The notes: a model not told the origin generated them from the sequence alone. Shown: positions 9,294 through 19,255, numbered from the stretch's first letter. The stretch: 64,000 bases of DNA from Corynebacterium kroppenstedtii (GCF_003243515.1 NZ_QFRA01000003.1:124001-188000), one strand, 5' to 3'. Translations and numbers: made by a program.

Positions 9294-11510
9294 ATGGGAA
9301 CAATTATCTACACCCGTACCGATGAAGCGCCTTTGATGGCAACGTATTCGTTGAAGCCAGTGGTGGAAGCGTTTGCGTCAACCGCCGGTGTCGACGTCGA
9401 AACCCGGGATATTTCATTGGCGGCGCGCACCTTGGCGGCGTTCAATGATGTGCTGCCGGAGAACCAGCGGGTCAACGATGCGCTGGCCGAACTGGGTGCG
9501 CTAGCTAAGACCCCGGACGCAAATATTGTGAAGCTACCGAACATTTCAGCGTCGGTACCCCAGTTGAAGGCGACGATTAAGGAGCTTCAGGCCGCTGGAT
9601 ACGAGCTCCCGGATTACCCCGAGGAACCGTCGACGGACGAGGAACGCGACACCCGCGCCCGCTACGACTCGGTCAAGGGCTCTGCCGTTAACCCCGTTTT
9701 GCGTGAGGGCAACTCGGACCGTCGCGCGCCGAAGGCCGTGAAGCACTTCGCCCGCAAGCACCCGCACACGATGGGCGAATGGAGCAAGGACTCCAAGACC
9801 AACGTGTCGACGATGGAGTCAGACGATTTCCGGCACAACGAGCAGTCGGTGGTCCTAGACAACGACGACGAGCTGCGGATTCAGCTGGTCGCGCCGAATG
9901 GTGAAACCACTGTTCTTAAGGACTCCCTCCCCGTTCTCAAGGGCGAGATTGTCGACGGCACCGTGCTAAGCGCGAAGGCGCTGGACACGTTCCTCCGTGC
10001 CCAGGTCAGCCGCGCGAAAGCGGAGGGCGTACTGTTCTCTGTCCACCTGAAGGCAACCATGATGAAGGTGTCGGATCCCGTGATCTTCGGTCACGTGGTT
10101 CGCGCATACTTCCACGACGTTTTCGACAAGTACGGCCAGGAACTGCTGGCCGCCGGGCTCAATGGCGAAAACGGTTTAGGCGCCATTCTTGAAGGCCTGT
10201 CGGACCTGGACAACGGGGACGATATTAAGGACGCGTTCGATCAGGCCCTGAAGGACAACGCCGCCCTGGCAATGGTGAACTCCCACAAGGGCATCACGAA
10301 TCTTCACGTCCCGTCGGACGTCATTATCGACGCGTCCATGCCCGCGATGATCCGCACCTCGGGCCACATGTGGAACGCTAACAATAAAAAACAAGACACC
10401 TTGGCGGTCATTCCGGATTCGTCATATGCCGGTGTTTACCAGGCAGTTATCGACGACTGCCGCGAGAACGGCGCTTTCGATCCGACGACAATGGGCACCG
10501 TGCCGAACGTCGGACTCATGACTCAGAAGGCGGAAGAATACGGTTCACACGACAAGACATTCGTGATGCCAACCGACGGCAAAGTGCAGGTCGTCGACAA
10601 GTCTGGCACCGTGCTCATGGAGCACGACGTCGAGGCTAATGACATTTGGCGCGCCTGCCAGACGAAGGACATCCCGGTGCGCAACTGGGTCGGCCTGGCT
10701 GTTGAGCGCGCACGTCTGTCGGGAACACCGGCCGTGTTCTGGCTCGACCCGGAGCGCACACACGACAACAACGTGCGTGCCAAGGTCGAGGAATACCTGA
10801 AGGACGAGGACACCGACGGCCTCGACATCCAGATCATGGATCCCGTGGCCGCCACCAAGTACTCGATCGACCGCATTCGCAAGGGCGAGGACACCATTTC
10901 GGTCACCGGCAACGTACTGCGTGATTACCTGACCGATCTCTTCCCCATCATGGAGCTGGGCACGTCGGCAAAGATGCTGTCTGTGGTTCCGCTGATCGCT
11001 GGTGGCGGGCTCTTCGAGACCGGTGCGGGGGGATCCGCACCGAAGCACGTGCAGCAGCTGCAGGAGAAAAACCACCTGCGTTGGGACTCGCTGGGTGAGT
11101 TCCTGGCTCTGGCTGAGTCGTTCCGCTTCTTTGCCCGTAAGGAAGGGAACGATCGCGCCGGAATTCTTGCCGATGCGCTGGATAAGGCCACCGAGAGTGT
11201 GCTGGAAGAGGGGCATTCCCCGTCGCGTAAGGTCAACGAGATCGACAACCGCGGCTCGCACTTCTACCTTGCGTTGGGGTGGGCGAAGGCTTTGGCTCAG
11301 CAGACCGACGATGCCGATTTGGCTGCAGCATTCAAGCCGATTGCCGACGCTCTCGACGAGAAAAAGGATCAGATCGCGGAGGAGCTGCTCTCTGTGCAGG
11401 GTTCCGAGGTCGACTTGGGCGGCTACTACTGGCCGTCGGATGAGAAGGTGAACGCGGTGATGCGGCCGTCGAAGACGTTCAACACGATCATCGACGACCT
11501 GCACCAGTAG
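9294..11510 (+). CDS. icd: Isocitrate dehydrogenase, NADP-dependent, monomeric
   Basis: Oxidative decarboxylation of isocitrate to 2-oxoglutarate in the TCA cycle. At 738 residues it has the length of the monomeric enzyme of C. glutamicum. Recognisable blocks include LPNISASVPQLKATIKELQ, KGSAVNPVLREGNSDRRAP (substrate-binding Ser/Asn region), HPHTMGEWS, and HLKATMMKVSDPVIFGHVV (metal and substrate contacts). The monomeric type is unrelated in length to the roughly 420-residue dimeric enzyme. It faces aspA convergently. The long antisense frames inside it are artefacts of its codon bias. Confidence 0.98.
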   Translation: MGTIIYTRTDEAPLMATYSLKPVVEAFASTAGVDVETRDISLAARTLAAFNDVLPENQRVNDALAELGALAKTPDANIVKLPNISASVPQLKATIKELQAAGYELPDYPEEPSTDEERDTRARYDSVKGSAVNPVLREGNSDRRAPKAVKHFARKHPHTMGEWSKDSKTNVSTMESDDFRHNEQSVVLDNDDELRIQLVAPNGETTVLKDSLPVLKGEIVDGTVLSAKALDTFLRAQVSRAKAEGVLFSVHLKATMMKVSDPVIFGHVVRAYFHDVFDKYGQELLAAGLNGENGLGAILEGLSDLDNGDDIKDAFDQALKDNAALAMVNSHKGITNLHVPSDVIIDASMPAMIRTSGHMWNANNKKQDTLAVIPDSSYAGVYQAVIDDCRENGAFDPTTMGTVPNVGLMTQKAEEYGSHDKTFVMPTDGKVQVVDKSGTVLMEHDVEANDIWRACQTKDIPVRNWVGLAVERARLSGTPAVFWLDPERTHDNNVRAKVEEYLKDEDTDGLDIQIMDPVAATKYSIDRIRKGEDTISVTGNVLRDYLTDLFPIMELGTSAKMLSVVPLIAGGGLFETGAGGSAPKHVQQLQEKNHLRWDSLGEFLALAESFRFFARKEGNDRAGILADALDKATESVLEEGHSPSRKVNEIDNRGSHFYLALGWAKALAQQTDDADLAAAFKPIADALDEKKDQIAEELLSVQGSEVDLGGYYWPSDEKVNAVMRPSKTFNTIIDDLHQ

Positions 11511-11574
11511 GGTTTTGCCTGCGTGGGGGGATGCCTGGCTGGGTCTTCCGTAACCGGCGGCCCGCGCTAGGTAA

Positions 11575-11680
11575 CTCGGGAGTGATAGGTGCTACGGGGG
11601 GCGGCAGGCTGATCCGTGCGCCACCTTCGGCGCATCTCCAGCCTTCACGCCTTCTCAGGTTTTGGCGCACCTATCCCGAG
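11575..11680. terminator. Long inverted repeat between convergent icd and aspA
   Basis: CTCGGG (11575-11580), four unpaired bases AGTG, then ATAGGTGC (11585-11592) pair exactly with GCACCTAT-CCCGAG (11667-11680). A small hairpin TGCGCC/GGCGCA (11617-11634) sits in the loop. The position between two converging genes suggests a bidirectional end structure, though there is no clear T-run. Confidence 0.45.
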
Positions 11681-11705
11681 CGGGTCGTCAGTTTTCAGCG
11701 CACCG

Positions 11706-13505
11706 TTAGTCTTCCCCGTCCCCGTTGTATAGCTTTCCGTGGAAGCTGGGGTTCAAGAGATTGTGATGGCTGAGGACGTCGTCAAGGGTATCTTTATCCA
11801 GCAGCCCTTTCTCCAGGACGAGGTCGCGCACGGATCGTCCCGTCCGAGCCGCTTCTTTACCAATCACATCGCCCCAGTGGTGGCCGACCAGCGGGTTCAG
11901 ATACGTGATGATTCCGATCGAATTGTCGACGTAACGGCGGCAAACGTCCTCGTTCGCGGTGATTCCGATGATGCAGCGGGTACGCAGCGTCGTGCAGGCT
12001 CGCACAAGGAACCGCACCGATTCGAACGCACATTGCGCGATCACCGGTTCCATCACGTTCAACTGCAATTGTCCGGCTTCCGCAGCCATCGCGACGGTGA
12101 CGTCGTTTCCAAAGACTTTGAAACAAATTTGATTGACAACTTCCGGAATGACGGGGTTAACCTTCGCCGGCATAATCGACGAGCCTGCTTGGCGTTCGGG
12201 GAGATTAATTTCGTTTAACCCGGCGCGCGGCCCCGACGACAGAAGACGCAAATCATTACAAATCTTCGATAGTTTCATTGCCAGACGTTTGACCGCCGAA
12301 TGCGCGTTGACGTATGCGCCCGTGTCGCTGGTTGCCTCGATGAGGTCCCGGGCAGGCTTAACGTCCAGGCCAGACACTGTGCTTAGTGCACGAATCACCG
12401 CCGCTTGATACCCCGCGGGAGTGTTCAAGCCGGTGCCGATGGCCGTCGCGCCCATGTTCATTTCACGTAACTTGCTTTGGGCGCGTTCCAGCTGACTGCG
12501 TTCTTCCGCCAAATTATTTCCAAACGCGCGGAATTCTTGTCCTAATGACATGGGAACCGCATCTTGTAATTGTGTCCGGCCCATTTTCATGACATCGTTA
12601 AATTCGTTTCCCTTTGCCAGGAATGCGCGTTCCAGAGCGTCGACATGGTTAGCCAATTGTTCAATCGCGAAGTGTAAACCTAAACGAAAACCGGTTGGGT
12701 AAGCGTCATTCGTCGATTGGGACATATTAACATCGTCGTTCGGATTAATAACGTCGTAATTGCCCTTCGGCTCCCCCAAATATTCGAGCGCGAAATTCGC
12801 GATAACCTCATTCGTGTTCATATTCACCGACGTGCCCGCGCCGCCCTGAAACACGTCGATAGGAAACTGATCCATCCCGCGGTGTTTGTCGAGAATTTGA
12901 TCGCAAGCCCAAATAATTGCCTCCGCCTTCTTGGCTGGTAGCGCGTGAACTTCGCGGTTCGCGATGGCGGCGGCTTTCTTGACCATCACCATGCCGCGAA
13001 TGAGCTCCGGAACGTGATTGATGTTCGTCCGCGAAATTTGGAAATTCTCGACCGCGCGCAGCGTGTGCACACCGTAGTAGGCGTCGGCGGGGACCTGCAG
13101 AGCGCCCAGTAAGTCGGTTTCCTCACGAAAACTCTGCGCGCTCTTCGCCCGCTGAGAGTGCGTTTCCGCCGACGTAATAATGTCCGTCGAGGTCACAACA
13201 ACCCCGATCCTTTCCGACGATGACCCCGGCGCGGCTACCGGAACGTCCCAAGCCTCCGAGGGGGTGCGCTGATCTGCGGATGGCGTGTGCGGGTGATCCT
13301 CTGCAGAACCTGAGGGCGACGGCGCGGCTGATGAACCGGGCGTGGAACATGTCAGAGATTCCGAAGAGGGCAAGGAGGTCAGTGTCGGAGATACTTCGTT
13401 TTGTGAATCAGTTGGTTCGTTGCCTTGCTTGCCGAAGGGACGGGATGTGGATTGCTCGGACACTGCTAAACCTCGATCTGTCATCGGTGTAACAACATGC
13501 TGCAT
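11706..13505 (-). CDS. aspA: Aspartate ammonia-lyase (aspartase)
   Basis: Converts aspartate to fumarate and ammonia. The fumarase/aspartase signature GSSIMPAKVN lies at residues 441-450 with its catalytic Ser, together with the upstream blocks VFQGGAGTSVNMNTNEVIAN, NMSQSTNDAYPTGFRL and MGRTQLQDAVPMSLG. From the longest start the product is 599 residues; the first 125 are Ser/Thr/Pro-rich with no fold. C. glutamicum AspA also has a loose N-terminal extension. A GTG at 13196 with GAAAGGA upstream would give 496 residues and is a serious alternative start. Confidence 0.93.
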   Translation of the reverse strand: MQHVVTPMTDRGLAVSEQSTSRPFGKQGNEPTDSQNEVSPTLTSLPSSESLTCSTPGSSAAPSPSGSAEDHPHTPSADQRTPSEAWDVPVAAPGSSSERIGVVVTSTDIITSAETHSQRAKSAQSFREETDLLGALQVPADAYYGVHTLRAVENFQISRTNINHVPELIRGMVMVKKAAAIANREVHALPAKKAEAIIWACDQILDKHRGMDQFPIDVFQGGAGTSVNMNTNEVIANFALEYLGEPKGNYDVINPNDDVNMSQSTNDAYPTGFRLGLHFAIEQLANHVDALERAFLAKGNEFNDVMKMGRTQLQDAVPMSLGQEFRAFGNNLAEERSQLERAQSKLREMNMGATAIGTGLNTPAGYQAAVIRALSTVSGLDVKPARDLIEATSDTGAYVNAHSAVKRLAMKLSKICNDLRLLSSGPRAGLNEINLPERQAGSSIMPAKVNPVIPEVVNQICFKVFGNDVTVAMAAEAGQLQLNVMEPVIAQCAFESVRFLVRACTTLRTRCIIGITANEDVCRRYVDNSIGIITYLNPLVGHHWGDVIGKEAARTGRSVRDLVLEKGLLDKDTLDDVLSHHNLLNPSFHGKLYNGDGED

Positions 13506-14003
13506 GGGTGGGCAGCACGTTGATCTGGCTTATTCCCCTCGATGTGGAAGCTCTCCCCCGAGTGCGAACACTCCATTCGCGCAGCCTCGCATTACCGCTC
13601 TGTTGCGTGAGTGCCGTCAGTCTACCTTTGCCTCGAGCGAATGGTCACTGAAGACACGTCGAGAACGATCCACCTCAACGACGGGTTATTACCCCACCGT
13701 GTAGCGGGGTGTTTATGCAGCCTCACTGCTGGTGAGGCCGACGCCTCAGTCCCACGGGTAATGGGGCCAGCATCATCGACAAGTTCCCGCCGACACAAGG
13801 CCACTTCATCGACCCCTTCCCTAGCGAGGTACTCTATTGTTTCACTGCCTTGCCAGCGGGAACTCGCTCTGCCACCAAGAATAGTCTCTCCCCACAGCCG
13901 GCGGGAAGAGTTATCCTATTCCAAGCCCAAACGGGGGGATTTCTCCTGTCACGAATATCGAGTCTAGGATTCCCCGGGGCGCGCCTCGGCATTCGGTGCC
14001 ATG
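13506..14003. other. Intergenic region upstream of aspA
   Basis: About 500 bp in which no gene is convincing. It holds one clean hairpin, GCCTCAC (13720-13726) / GTGAGGC (13732-13738) with a 5-base loop, and a smaller CCCC/GGGG stem just before it (about 13692-13710). These could be RNA structures or remnants. Confidence 0.4.
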
Positions 14004-14668
14004 TCACAAATACACCGCACCTACGGACCTCCGGTTAACCTCCGCCCCAACAGATCCCAGCAACACCCTCGGGTTCTGCAAATCCCCCGCCGTCACACGC
14101 CGAACCCACCACCCCTGATCCTGCACTACCGCCCACAAGCGGCTATCATGATCCCGCTGCCCACGCCATAAATGCTGGTTACCGTCATAAAACAACGCAA
14201 TCTGTAACCGTGGATCGCCCACATTAACATACGTCACGAGCTGGCCGCCCTCATCGATCCGAATCTGCGTTACGACCGTCGGCAATACTAGCGACGCAAG
14301 TAGCCACAATGCCATTTCCGGAGGCGAATCCGCGCCCACATCCGACAATGATGCGGCCGTCCTCCAAGCCTTCCGGCGGAAACGCAGCGGGATCTCGCCG
14401 GGCAGGACCTCAGCGGGATCCACACCGAGGAAACCTCGGCAACGTCGTCGATCCGAACTGTCTCGATCGACGCAGGATCGAAGCCGCTCGATGACACCTG
14501 GAGCGGAGTCCTCGCCCGCCTGCGCTCGGTCCGAACAACAAACGTGTCCTCCTCGTCGACGAAATAGCGGCGCCCGTACATCGCGAGCGCGGACATCGAC
14601 GCCACCACCCACTCCGGATGTGAGAGCCAATGGGCACGCATCCGGGTTACAGCATCATGGCGGTACAC
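14004..14668 (-). pseudogene. Remnant of a DUF559-like (VSR-type nuclease fold) protein
   Basis: The N-terminal part (14668 to about 14450) reads MRAHWLSHPEWVVASMSALA and YFVDEEDTFVV, typical of the actinobacterial AbiEi-like/DUF559 proteins. The C-terminal part is in another frame (about 14430 to 14004) and reads GADSPPEMALWLLASLVLP, LQIALFYDGNQHLWRGQRDH and WWVRRVTAGDL, matching the end of the same family (the YDG...H...D...W.V.R pattern). One missing base would join them. The usual N-terminal helix-turn-helix is not attached, so the gene is probably dead. Confidence 0.5.
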
Positions 14669-14740
14669 AATCTACGGCGAAGGCGGCGCCCGCCTCTACC
14701 GTACACCTCCTCGGCAACAGGGACAGTATGGTGAATGGGG

Positions 14741-15560
14741 TCAGAGCGCGAGAGTTCTCTGGCAGCCTGCCGACGTTGGATCGCGCGAGAATGCACAACT
14801 CGAGGAGCTCAGCCCGCTGTGTAGCCAAATGGCGCGACACACTGGGCGCGAGGTGAGAGGATGGATAGTTATCGGGCGCGAGCGGATTAACGCTGGTGAG
14901 CGTGGCATTTGCGATCCCCTTCTGTGCAGCCAGATTCGACTCCCCCTGGTCTGCATAAGGCTGAGACTGGCGTGGATACCCATTCGGTTGGGAATGTGTA
15001 TAAGGCTGATGCGAAGATGCATCTCGCTTTGTCGGCGCCTCGGATAATCATGGTGGCCAAAATAAAACGCGCGTGTGGAATTGACACCACCGGCTAACTT
15101 CGTCACGGAATTGCACGTCGATCCCAGGCGTTGCGCTCCTCGCGGGACAACAGCGAACCGAGTCACCGGGTCACACAACCGGGATATCCGATCTGCAGAG
15201 AACCCATGTTTGCGCAGTTCAACTCGCATAACGGGGACCACACCTGGGAAAACGACTCTGCCCCTGACGACATGGTTTACTTCCACACTGCCCCTTCAAT
15301 TACTATTCCGCTTGTTAATTCCTGGTACTCGAGACTTACGACCTTGAAGCACGAACGCAACGAGTCCGACCCGCGAGCACACCACGTCGACCCGCGCACC
15401 TCGTACAACATCTCACCCTTCCGCGCCAGATACGCATGAGAGTAGGCCGGGAACGCTCTTCCAGCTATCGCTACCAGATGTCTCACCAAATCCCCTGTGG
15501 ATAAATGCCCGCCTGTGTGTAGACCATGGCTGACACTTTCATAAGCGACGGAATACACTC
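14741..15560 (-). pseudogene. Decayed coding sequence in several frames
   Basis: Fragments on the minus strand look protein-like but do not join. One is MRVELRKHGFSADRISRL with FAVVPRGAQRLG following (about 15230-15130), a pattern like the N-terminal helix-turn-helix of AbiEi-like proteins. Another is a Gln/Pro/Tyr-rich piece, SSHQPYTHSQPNGYPRQSQP (about 15010), of the kind that precedes membrane helices in small actinobacterial proteins. No intact gene is supported. Confidence 0.3.
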
Positions 15561-15642
15561 TTTACCTTGAGAAATACCATGGTTTCAAAGAGTTGAACGG
15601 CGGGAAACGGCGAGCAGGAAACCGCGGTAAGGGGGCATGCAT

Positions 15643-15760
15643 AACTGCGGGGGATATGAATCCCATATAAAAGTGCGGGGGTATAGGGGCGCAAAATCGC
15701 CAAAATTGACCATATTCCCCGCATTTTCACACCTGACCCCGATATACACCCGCAGTTTTC
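15643..15760 (+). repeat. Four-motif palindromic intergenic repeat, copy A
   Basis: A G-rich motif of the form AAAASTGCGGGGGTATAGG occurs twice on the plus strand (15643-15658 and 15669-15687) and twice as its complement (15710-15728 and 15741-15760). The inner pair encloses a small GGCGC-AAAA-TCGCC hairpin. The same arrangement recurs at 18975-19100 in the same orientation, on the other side of metY-metX. Confidence 0.85.
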
Positions 15761-15954
15761 ACATCGGTGACGCGAACCCCGCACAACGTCCACACCGGAG
15801 CAGTCTGGAAGCCCACATCCCCAGCGCAAGATGCACACCCCGCCGGCGGTGGGCTATAAGAGTCAAGCAGCACAAACACTACATACCGCTTAGTCTAGAT
15901 TTCCTCTCACACCTGAACTGCATATATACATAAAATAGACAGAGCGGTTTGCGA

Positions 15955-15970
15955 TAGACCAAGCGGTCCA
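15955..15970 (+). promoter_or_regulatory. McbR-like operator upstream of metY
   Basis: TAGAC-CAAGCG-GTCCA matches the C. glutamicum McbR box TAGAC-N6-GTCTA with one mismatch. A partial second copy, TAGAC-N6-GTTTG, starts at 15936, 19 bp upstream. McbR represses methionine and cysteine genes including metY in C. glutamicum. Binding here is inferred from sequence and position, 190 bp before the metY start. Confidence 0.55.
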
Positions 15971-16161
15971 TTAGTCTCGTTTTAGAAGTTCGAAAGAACT
16001 CATCATTGGGCAACGACCGAATCGTTTTTCACATGCGGTTACGCCAGCTCGGTCGCTCAGGAAATTCCTGAGGAAATCCCAGGGAAACACCCAGGGAATC
16101 CGACTGCAACACCAACCCAACAGCAACACAAAACCACCACAACGAATTACGAGGAAACGCC

Positions 16162-17478
16162 ATGACAACCAAGTACGACAACAGCAACGCCGATCAATGG
16201 GGCTTCGAGACCCGCGCCATCCACGCCGGCCAGCCCGTCGATAGTGAAACAAGCTCCCGCAACCTCCCGATTTACCTCACATCCTCGTACGTCTTTGACT
16301 CCGCCGAGCACGCTAAGCAGCGCTTCAGCCTCGAAGACGAGGGTCCAATTTACTCGCGCCTAACAAATCCGACGGTGGCCGCCGTCGAAAATAGGTTGGC
16401 TTCACTTGAGGGCGGAACGCATGCGGTTCTCTTCGCGTCCGGTCAGGCAGCGGAGACCGCCGCGTTGCTGAATGTCGCGAGGTCAGGCTCGCATATCGTG
16501 TCGTCGCCACGCTTGTATGGTGGTACGGAAACACTGTTGGCGCACACGGTCCGTCGCCTGGGGATTGAGGTCACGTTCGTGGAGGACCCGGATGATCCGC
16601 AGTCGTGGGACGCGGCCGCGAAGGACAACACGGTGGCGTTTTACGGTGAGACGTTCGCCAATCCACAGGCCGATATCCTGGACATTCCCGCGATTGCGGA
16701 GATTGCTCATAAGCATTCCGTACCGCTGATCGTCGACAATACCGTGGCAACGGCGGCTGCTGTTCGTCCTTTAGAACTTGGAGCCGACGTTGTCGTGGCG
16801 TCGTTGACGAAGTTCTACACGGGCAACGGGTCCGGCCTTGGTGGTGTGTTGATCGACGGTGGCACGTTCGATTGGACGGTGAAGCGCGAGGGTAAGCCGC
16901 TATTCCCCGATTTTGTCGAGCCGGATCCTGCGTACCACGGGTTGAAGTACGCGGACCTGGGGAATGTGGCGTTTGGTTTGAAGGCTCGCGCGGGGCTACT
17001 CCGCGATACGGGTGCGACGCCCTCGCCGTTTAATGCGTGGGTCACGGCCCAAGGGTTGGATACCTTATCTCTGCGCATCACAAAGCATAACGAAAATGCG
17101 CAGAAAGTCGCTGAATATCTGGAAAGCAATCCGAGGGTCACGAAGGTGAACTTCCCTGGGCTGAAGAGTTCGCCATGGTATTCGGTCAAGGAGAAACTGG
17201 GGCTGAAGTACCCCGGCTCGGTGTTCTCATTCGACATCGACGGTGGGCGCGACACGGCGTGGAAGTTCATTGACGCCCTGAAGCTACACTCGGACCTGGC
17301 CAATGTTGGCGACGTGCGGTCGCTGGTTGTCCACCCGGCCTCGACCACACACTCCCAGTCCGATGAGCCGGCGCTACGTGCCGCGGGAATCAACGAATCG
17401 ACCATCCGACTCTCTGTCGGCATCGAGGACATCGACGACATCATCAACGACCTCAAGCAGGCCTTTGAGCAGGTTTAA
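16162..17478 (+). CDS. metY: O-acetylhomoserine sulfhydrylase
   Basis: Makes homocysteine from O-acetylhomoserine and sulfide: direct sulfhydrylation in methionine synthesis. The 438-residue product is a Cys/Met-metabolism PLP enzyme: WGFETRAIHAGQPVD at the start, IYSRLTNPT, ASGQAAETAAL, and the PLP lysine K217 in ASLTKFYTGNG. The length is that of the MetY rather than the shorter MetB branch. The ATG follows GAGGAAACGCC. It has a long leader of nearly 200 bp carrying a McbR-like box, and is followed by metX, which makes its substrate. Confidence 0.96.
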   Translation: MTTKYDNSNADQWGFETRAIHAGQPVDSETSSRNLPIYLTSSYVFDSAEHAKQRFSLEDEGPIYSRLTNPTVAAVENRLASLEGGTHAVLFASGQAAETAALLNVARSGSHIVSSPRLYGGTETLLAHTVRRLGIEVTFVEDPDDPQSWDAAAKDNTVAFYGETFANPQADILDIPAIAEIAHKHSVPLIVDNTVATAAAVRPLELGADVVVASLTKFYTGNGSGLGGVLIDGGTFDWTVKREGKPLFPDFVEPDPAYHGLKYADLGNVAFGLKARAGLLRDTGATPSPFNAWVTAQGLDTLSLRITKHNENAQKVAEYLESNPRVTKVNFPGLKSSPWYSVKEKLGLKYPGSVFSFDIDGGRDTAWKFIDALKLHSDLANVGDVRSLVVHPASTTHSQSDEPALRAAGINESTIRLSVGIEDIDDIINDLKQAFEQV

Positions 17479-17632
17479 TCTTCTAGGCTAATTTTCTTTG
17501 AGGTTAATCGTCTTGTCGACGAGGGGCTGGCTGCGCAACGATGGTCGGCCCTTTGGCCGTGTGTTGTGCGCCCTTGTGTTGTGCGGGGTGGGGCGCGCCA
17601 GACAATAGCCAAACAATAAGGAGGTGTCGGCC

Positions 17633-18892
17633 GTGGCCGAACAGGTAGCGCTTCCGCCCAATGGGCAGTATGTCGACGTACCTTTCTCGCCGGCCGACGA
17701 CCCATGGGTGACGGAGGCTGGTGTGCCACTACCTGGTGCGTCACTCCGCATCTACGCTTTTTACACAACCCCGGGCAACGCCACACCGGCCATAACACCA
17801 GGCGACGTCGCGCCCGACACCAGCGATGCGGCCGACGCCTCCCATCTAAAACCGGACGCCACCGCTCCTCCCCCAACCCCTCTCGACCGCCCGATAATCC
17901 TCATCGAGCACGCTCTCACGGGCGATGGCAACGCCGCCGAATGGTGGCAAGGGCTCATCGGCCCAGGTCTCAGCTTCGACACAGACCGCTACCTCGTCCT
18001 TTGCGCGAATGTCCTGGGAGGCTGCGATGGCAGCACGGGCCCGTCGTCGATACGCCCTGATGGAGCACCGTGGGGGTCGCGGTTCCCAGCCCTGTCCATG
18101 CGGGACATGATCGACGCTGAACACTGCGCGCTGGAGCAACTCGGCATCCGCCGCCTTCACGCTGTCGTCGGCGCATCGATGGGCGGGGCGCGGGCCCTGG
18201 AATGGTGCGTCATGTTTCCCGACGTGGTCGCGTCGGCACTGGTTATCGCGGTTTCTGCCCGAGCGAGCGCGTGGCAAATCGGCATTCAGTCTGCGCAAAT
18301 CCGGTTTATCGAGGCCGACCCCGATTGGCAGGGCGGCGACTATTACGGCACCGGGCGCGCGCCCACCCACGGGATCGGCCAGGCGCGTCGCATTGCACAC
18401 CTAACTTATCGGGGTGAGCTCGAGCTCGACGAGCGATTCGGCGCCGATCCTCAGCGCGACGAGGACCCGTACGGCCCCTACCGATCCCGTGACCAGCGCT
18501 TTTCCATCGAAAGCTACCTGGATTCGCAGGCCGCGAAGCTCGCCGCTCGGTTCGACGCCGGAAGCTACGTGATCCTCACCGACGCGCTCAACCGGCACGA
18601 CATCGGACGCGGGCGTGGCGGAATGAACGCCGTCCTCGGCGAATGCACCGTCCCGATTATGATTGCCGGCGTCGACTCCGACATCCTTTACCCGTTTCAC
18701 CAGCAGGAACACCTGTCACGCAACCTCGGCAACTTCATTGGGCTATCAAAAATCACGACGCCGACCGGACACGATGGCTTCCTCACCGAAACCCTGCAGA
18801 CCCGGCGGATCGTCGAAAAGTTCCTAAACAAGATTGCCGACGGCGGGGGCCGCGGTGAGATTCGCGATGGTGAGGACCGCTGGGAACCGTGA
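17633..18892 (+). CDS. metX: Homoserine O-acetyltransferase
   Basis: Acetylates homoserine with acetyl-CoA, the first committed step to methionine. An alpha/beta-hydrolase fold protein of 419 residues: LIEHALTGDGNA, the nucleophile elbow VVGASMGGARALEW (Ser near residue 181), and the His region TPTGHDGFL near the end. A disordered insert of about 35 residues (around 47-82) makes it longer than the C. glutamicum enzyme. AAGGAGG at 17618-17624 favours the GTG at 17633 over the earlier GTG at 17624. Likely co-transcribed with metY (154 bp gap). Confidence 0.95.
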   Translation: MAEQVALPPNGQYVDVPFSPADDPWVTEAGVPLPGASLRIYAFYTTPGNATPAITPGDVAPDTSDAADASHLKPDATAPPPTPLDRPIILIEHALTGDGNAAEWWQGLIGPGLSFDTDRYLVLCANVLGGCDGSTGPSSIRPDGAPWGSRFPALSMRDMIDAEHCALEQLGIRRLHAVVGASMGGARALEWCVMFPDVVASALVIAVSARASAWQIGIQSAQIRFIEADPDWQGGDYYGTGRAPTHGIGQARRIAHLTYRGELELDERFGADPQRDEDPYGPYRSRDQRFSIESYLDSQAAKLAARFDAGSYVILTDALNRHDIGRGRGGMNAVLGECTVPIMIAGVDSDILYPFHQQEHLSRNLGNFIGLSKITTPTGHDGFLTETLQTRRIVEKFLNKIADGGGRGEIRDGEDRWEP

Positions 18893-18974
18893 TGTGAAGC
18901 GCGACGTCAACCGCGGGGAACGGTGATCGAGACAAGTTGGCGAGGAATGTCTAGAGGTTTCTGCGCCTGAACTC

Positions 18975-19100
18975 GAAAACTGCGTGGGGATATGCGGTAC
19001 AAATAAAAGTGCGGGGGTATATGGGCGAAAAATCGCCAAAAATTGACCATATACCCCCACAGTTTTCACAACCGACCCCGATACACCCCCACCGTTTTCC
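18975..19100 (+). repeat. Four-motif palindromic intergenic repeat, copy B
   Basis: Second copy of the element at 15643-15760, better preserved. Motifs lie at 18975-18994 and 19005-19024 (plus) and 19047-19067 and 19079-19100 (minus). The inner pair forms a perfect 12-bp stem, GGGGGTATATGG / CCATATACCCCC, around a GGCGA-AAAA-TCGCC hairpin. It lies directly downstream of metX. Confidence 0.85.
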
Positions 19101-19255
19101 GGCGCGCGGGCACGAACCCCGCAAACCCCGAACAAAGGCCATACACGCAGATCAGAAGCCCCCCGCGCACGGGCAACATGGGAGCTTCGCGGCAGCCAAG
19201 CGTGACCCCAGCCCCAAACGCCATCGCAAAGCAGAGTTAAAGCCCCTCAGACACA

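Noticed and set aside
10545..11504. 319-codon minus-strand frame inside icd
   Set aside because: Exact antisense of a well-conserved enzyme; open only because of codon bias.
15971..16161. SAM-type riboswitch in the metY leader
   Set aside because: The leader is long, but I could not match the conserved cores of SAM-I, SAM-II or SAM-IV; the McbR-like box explains control better.
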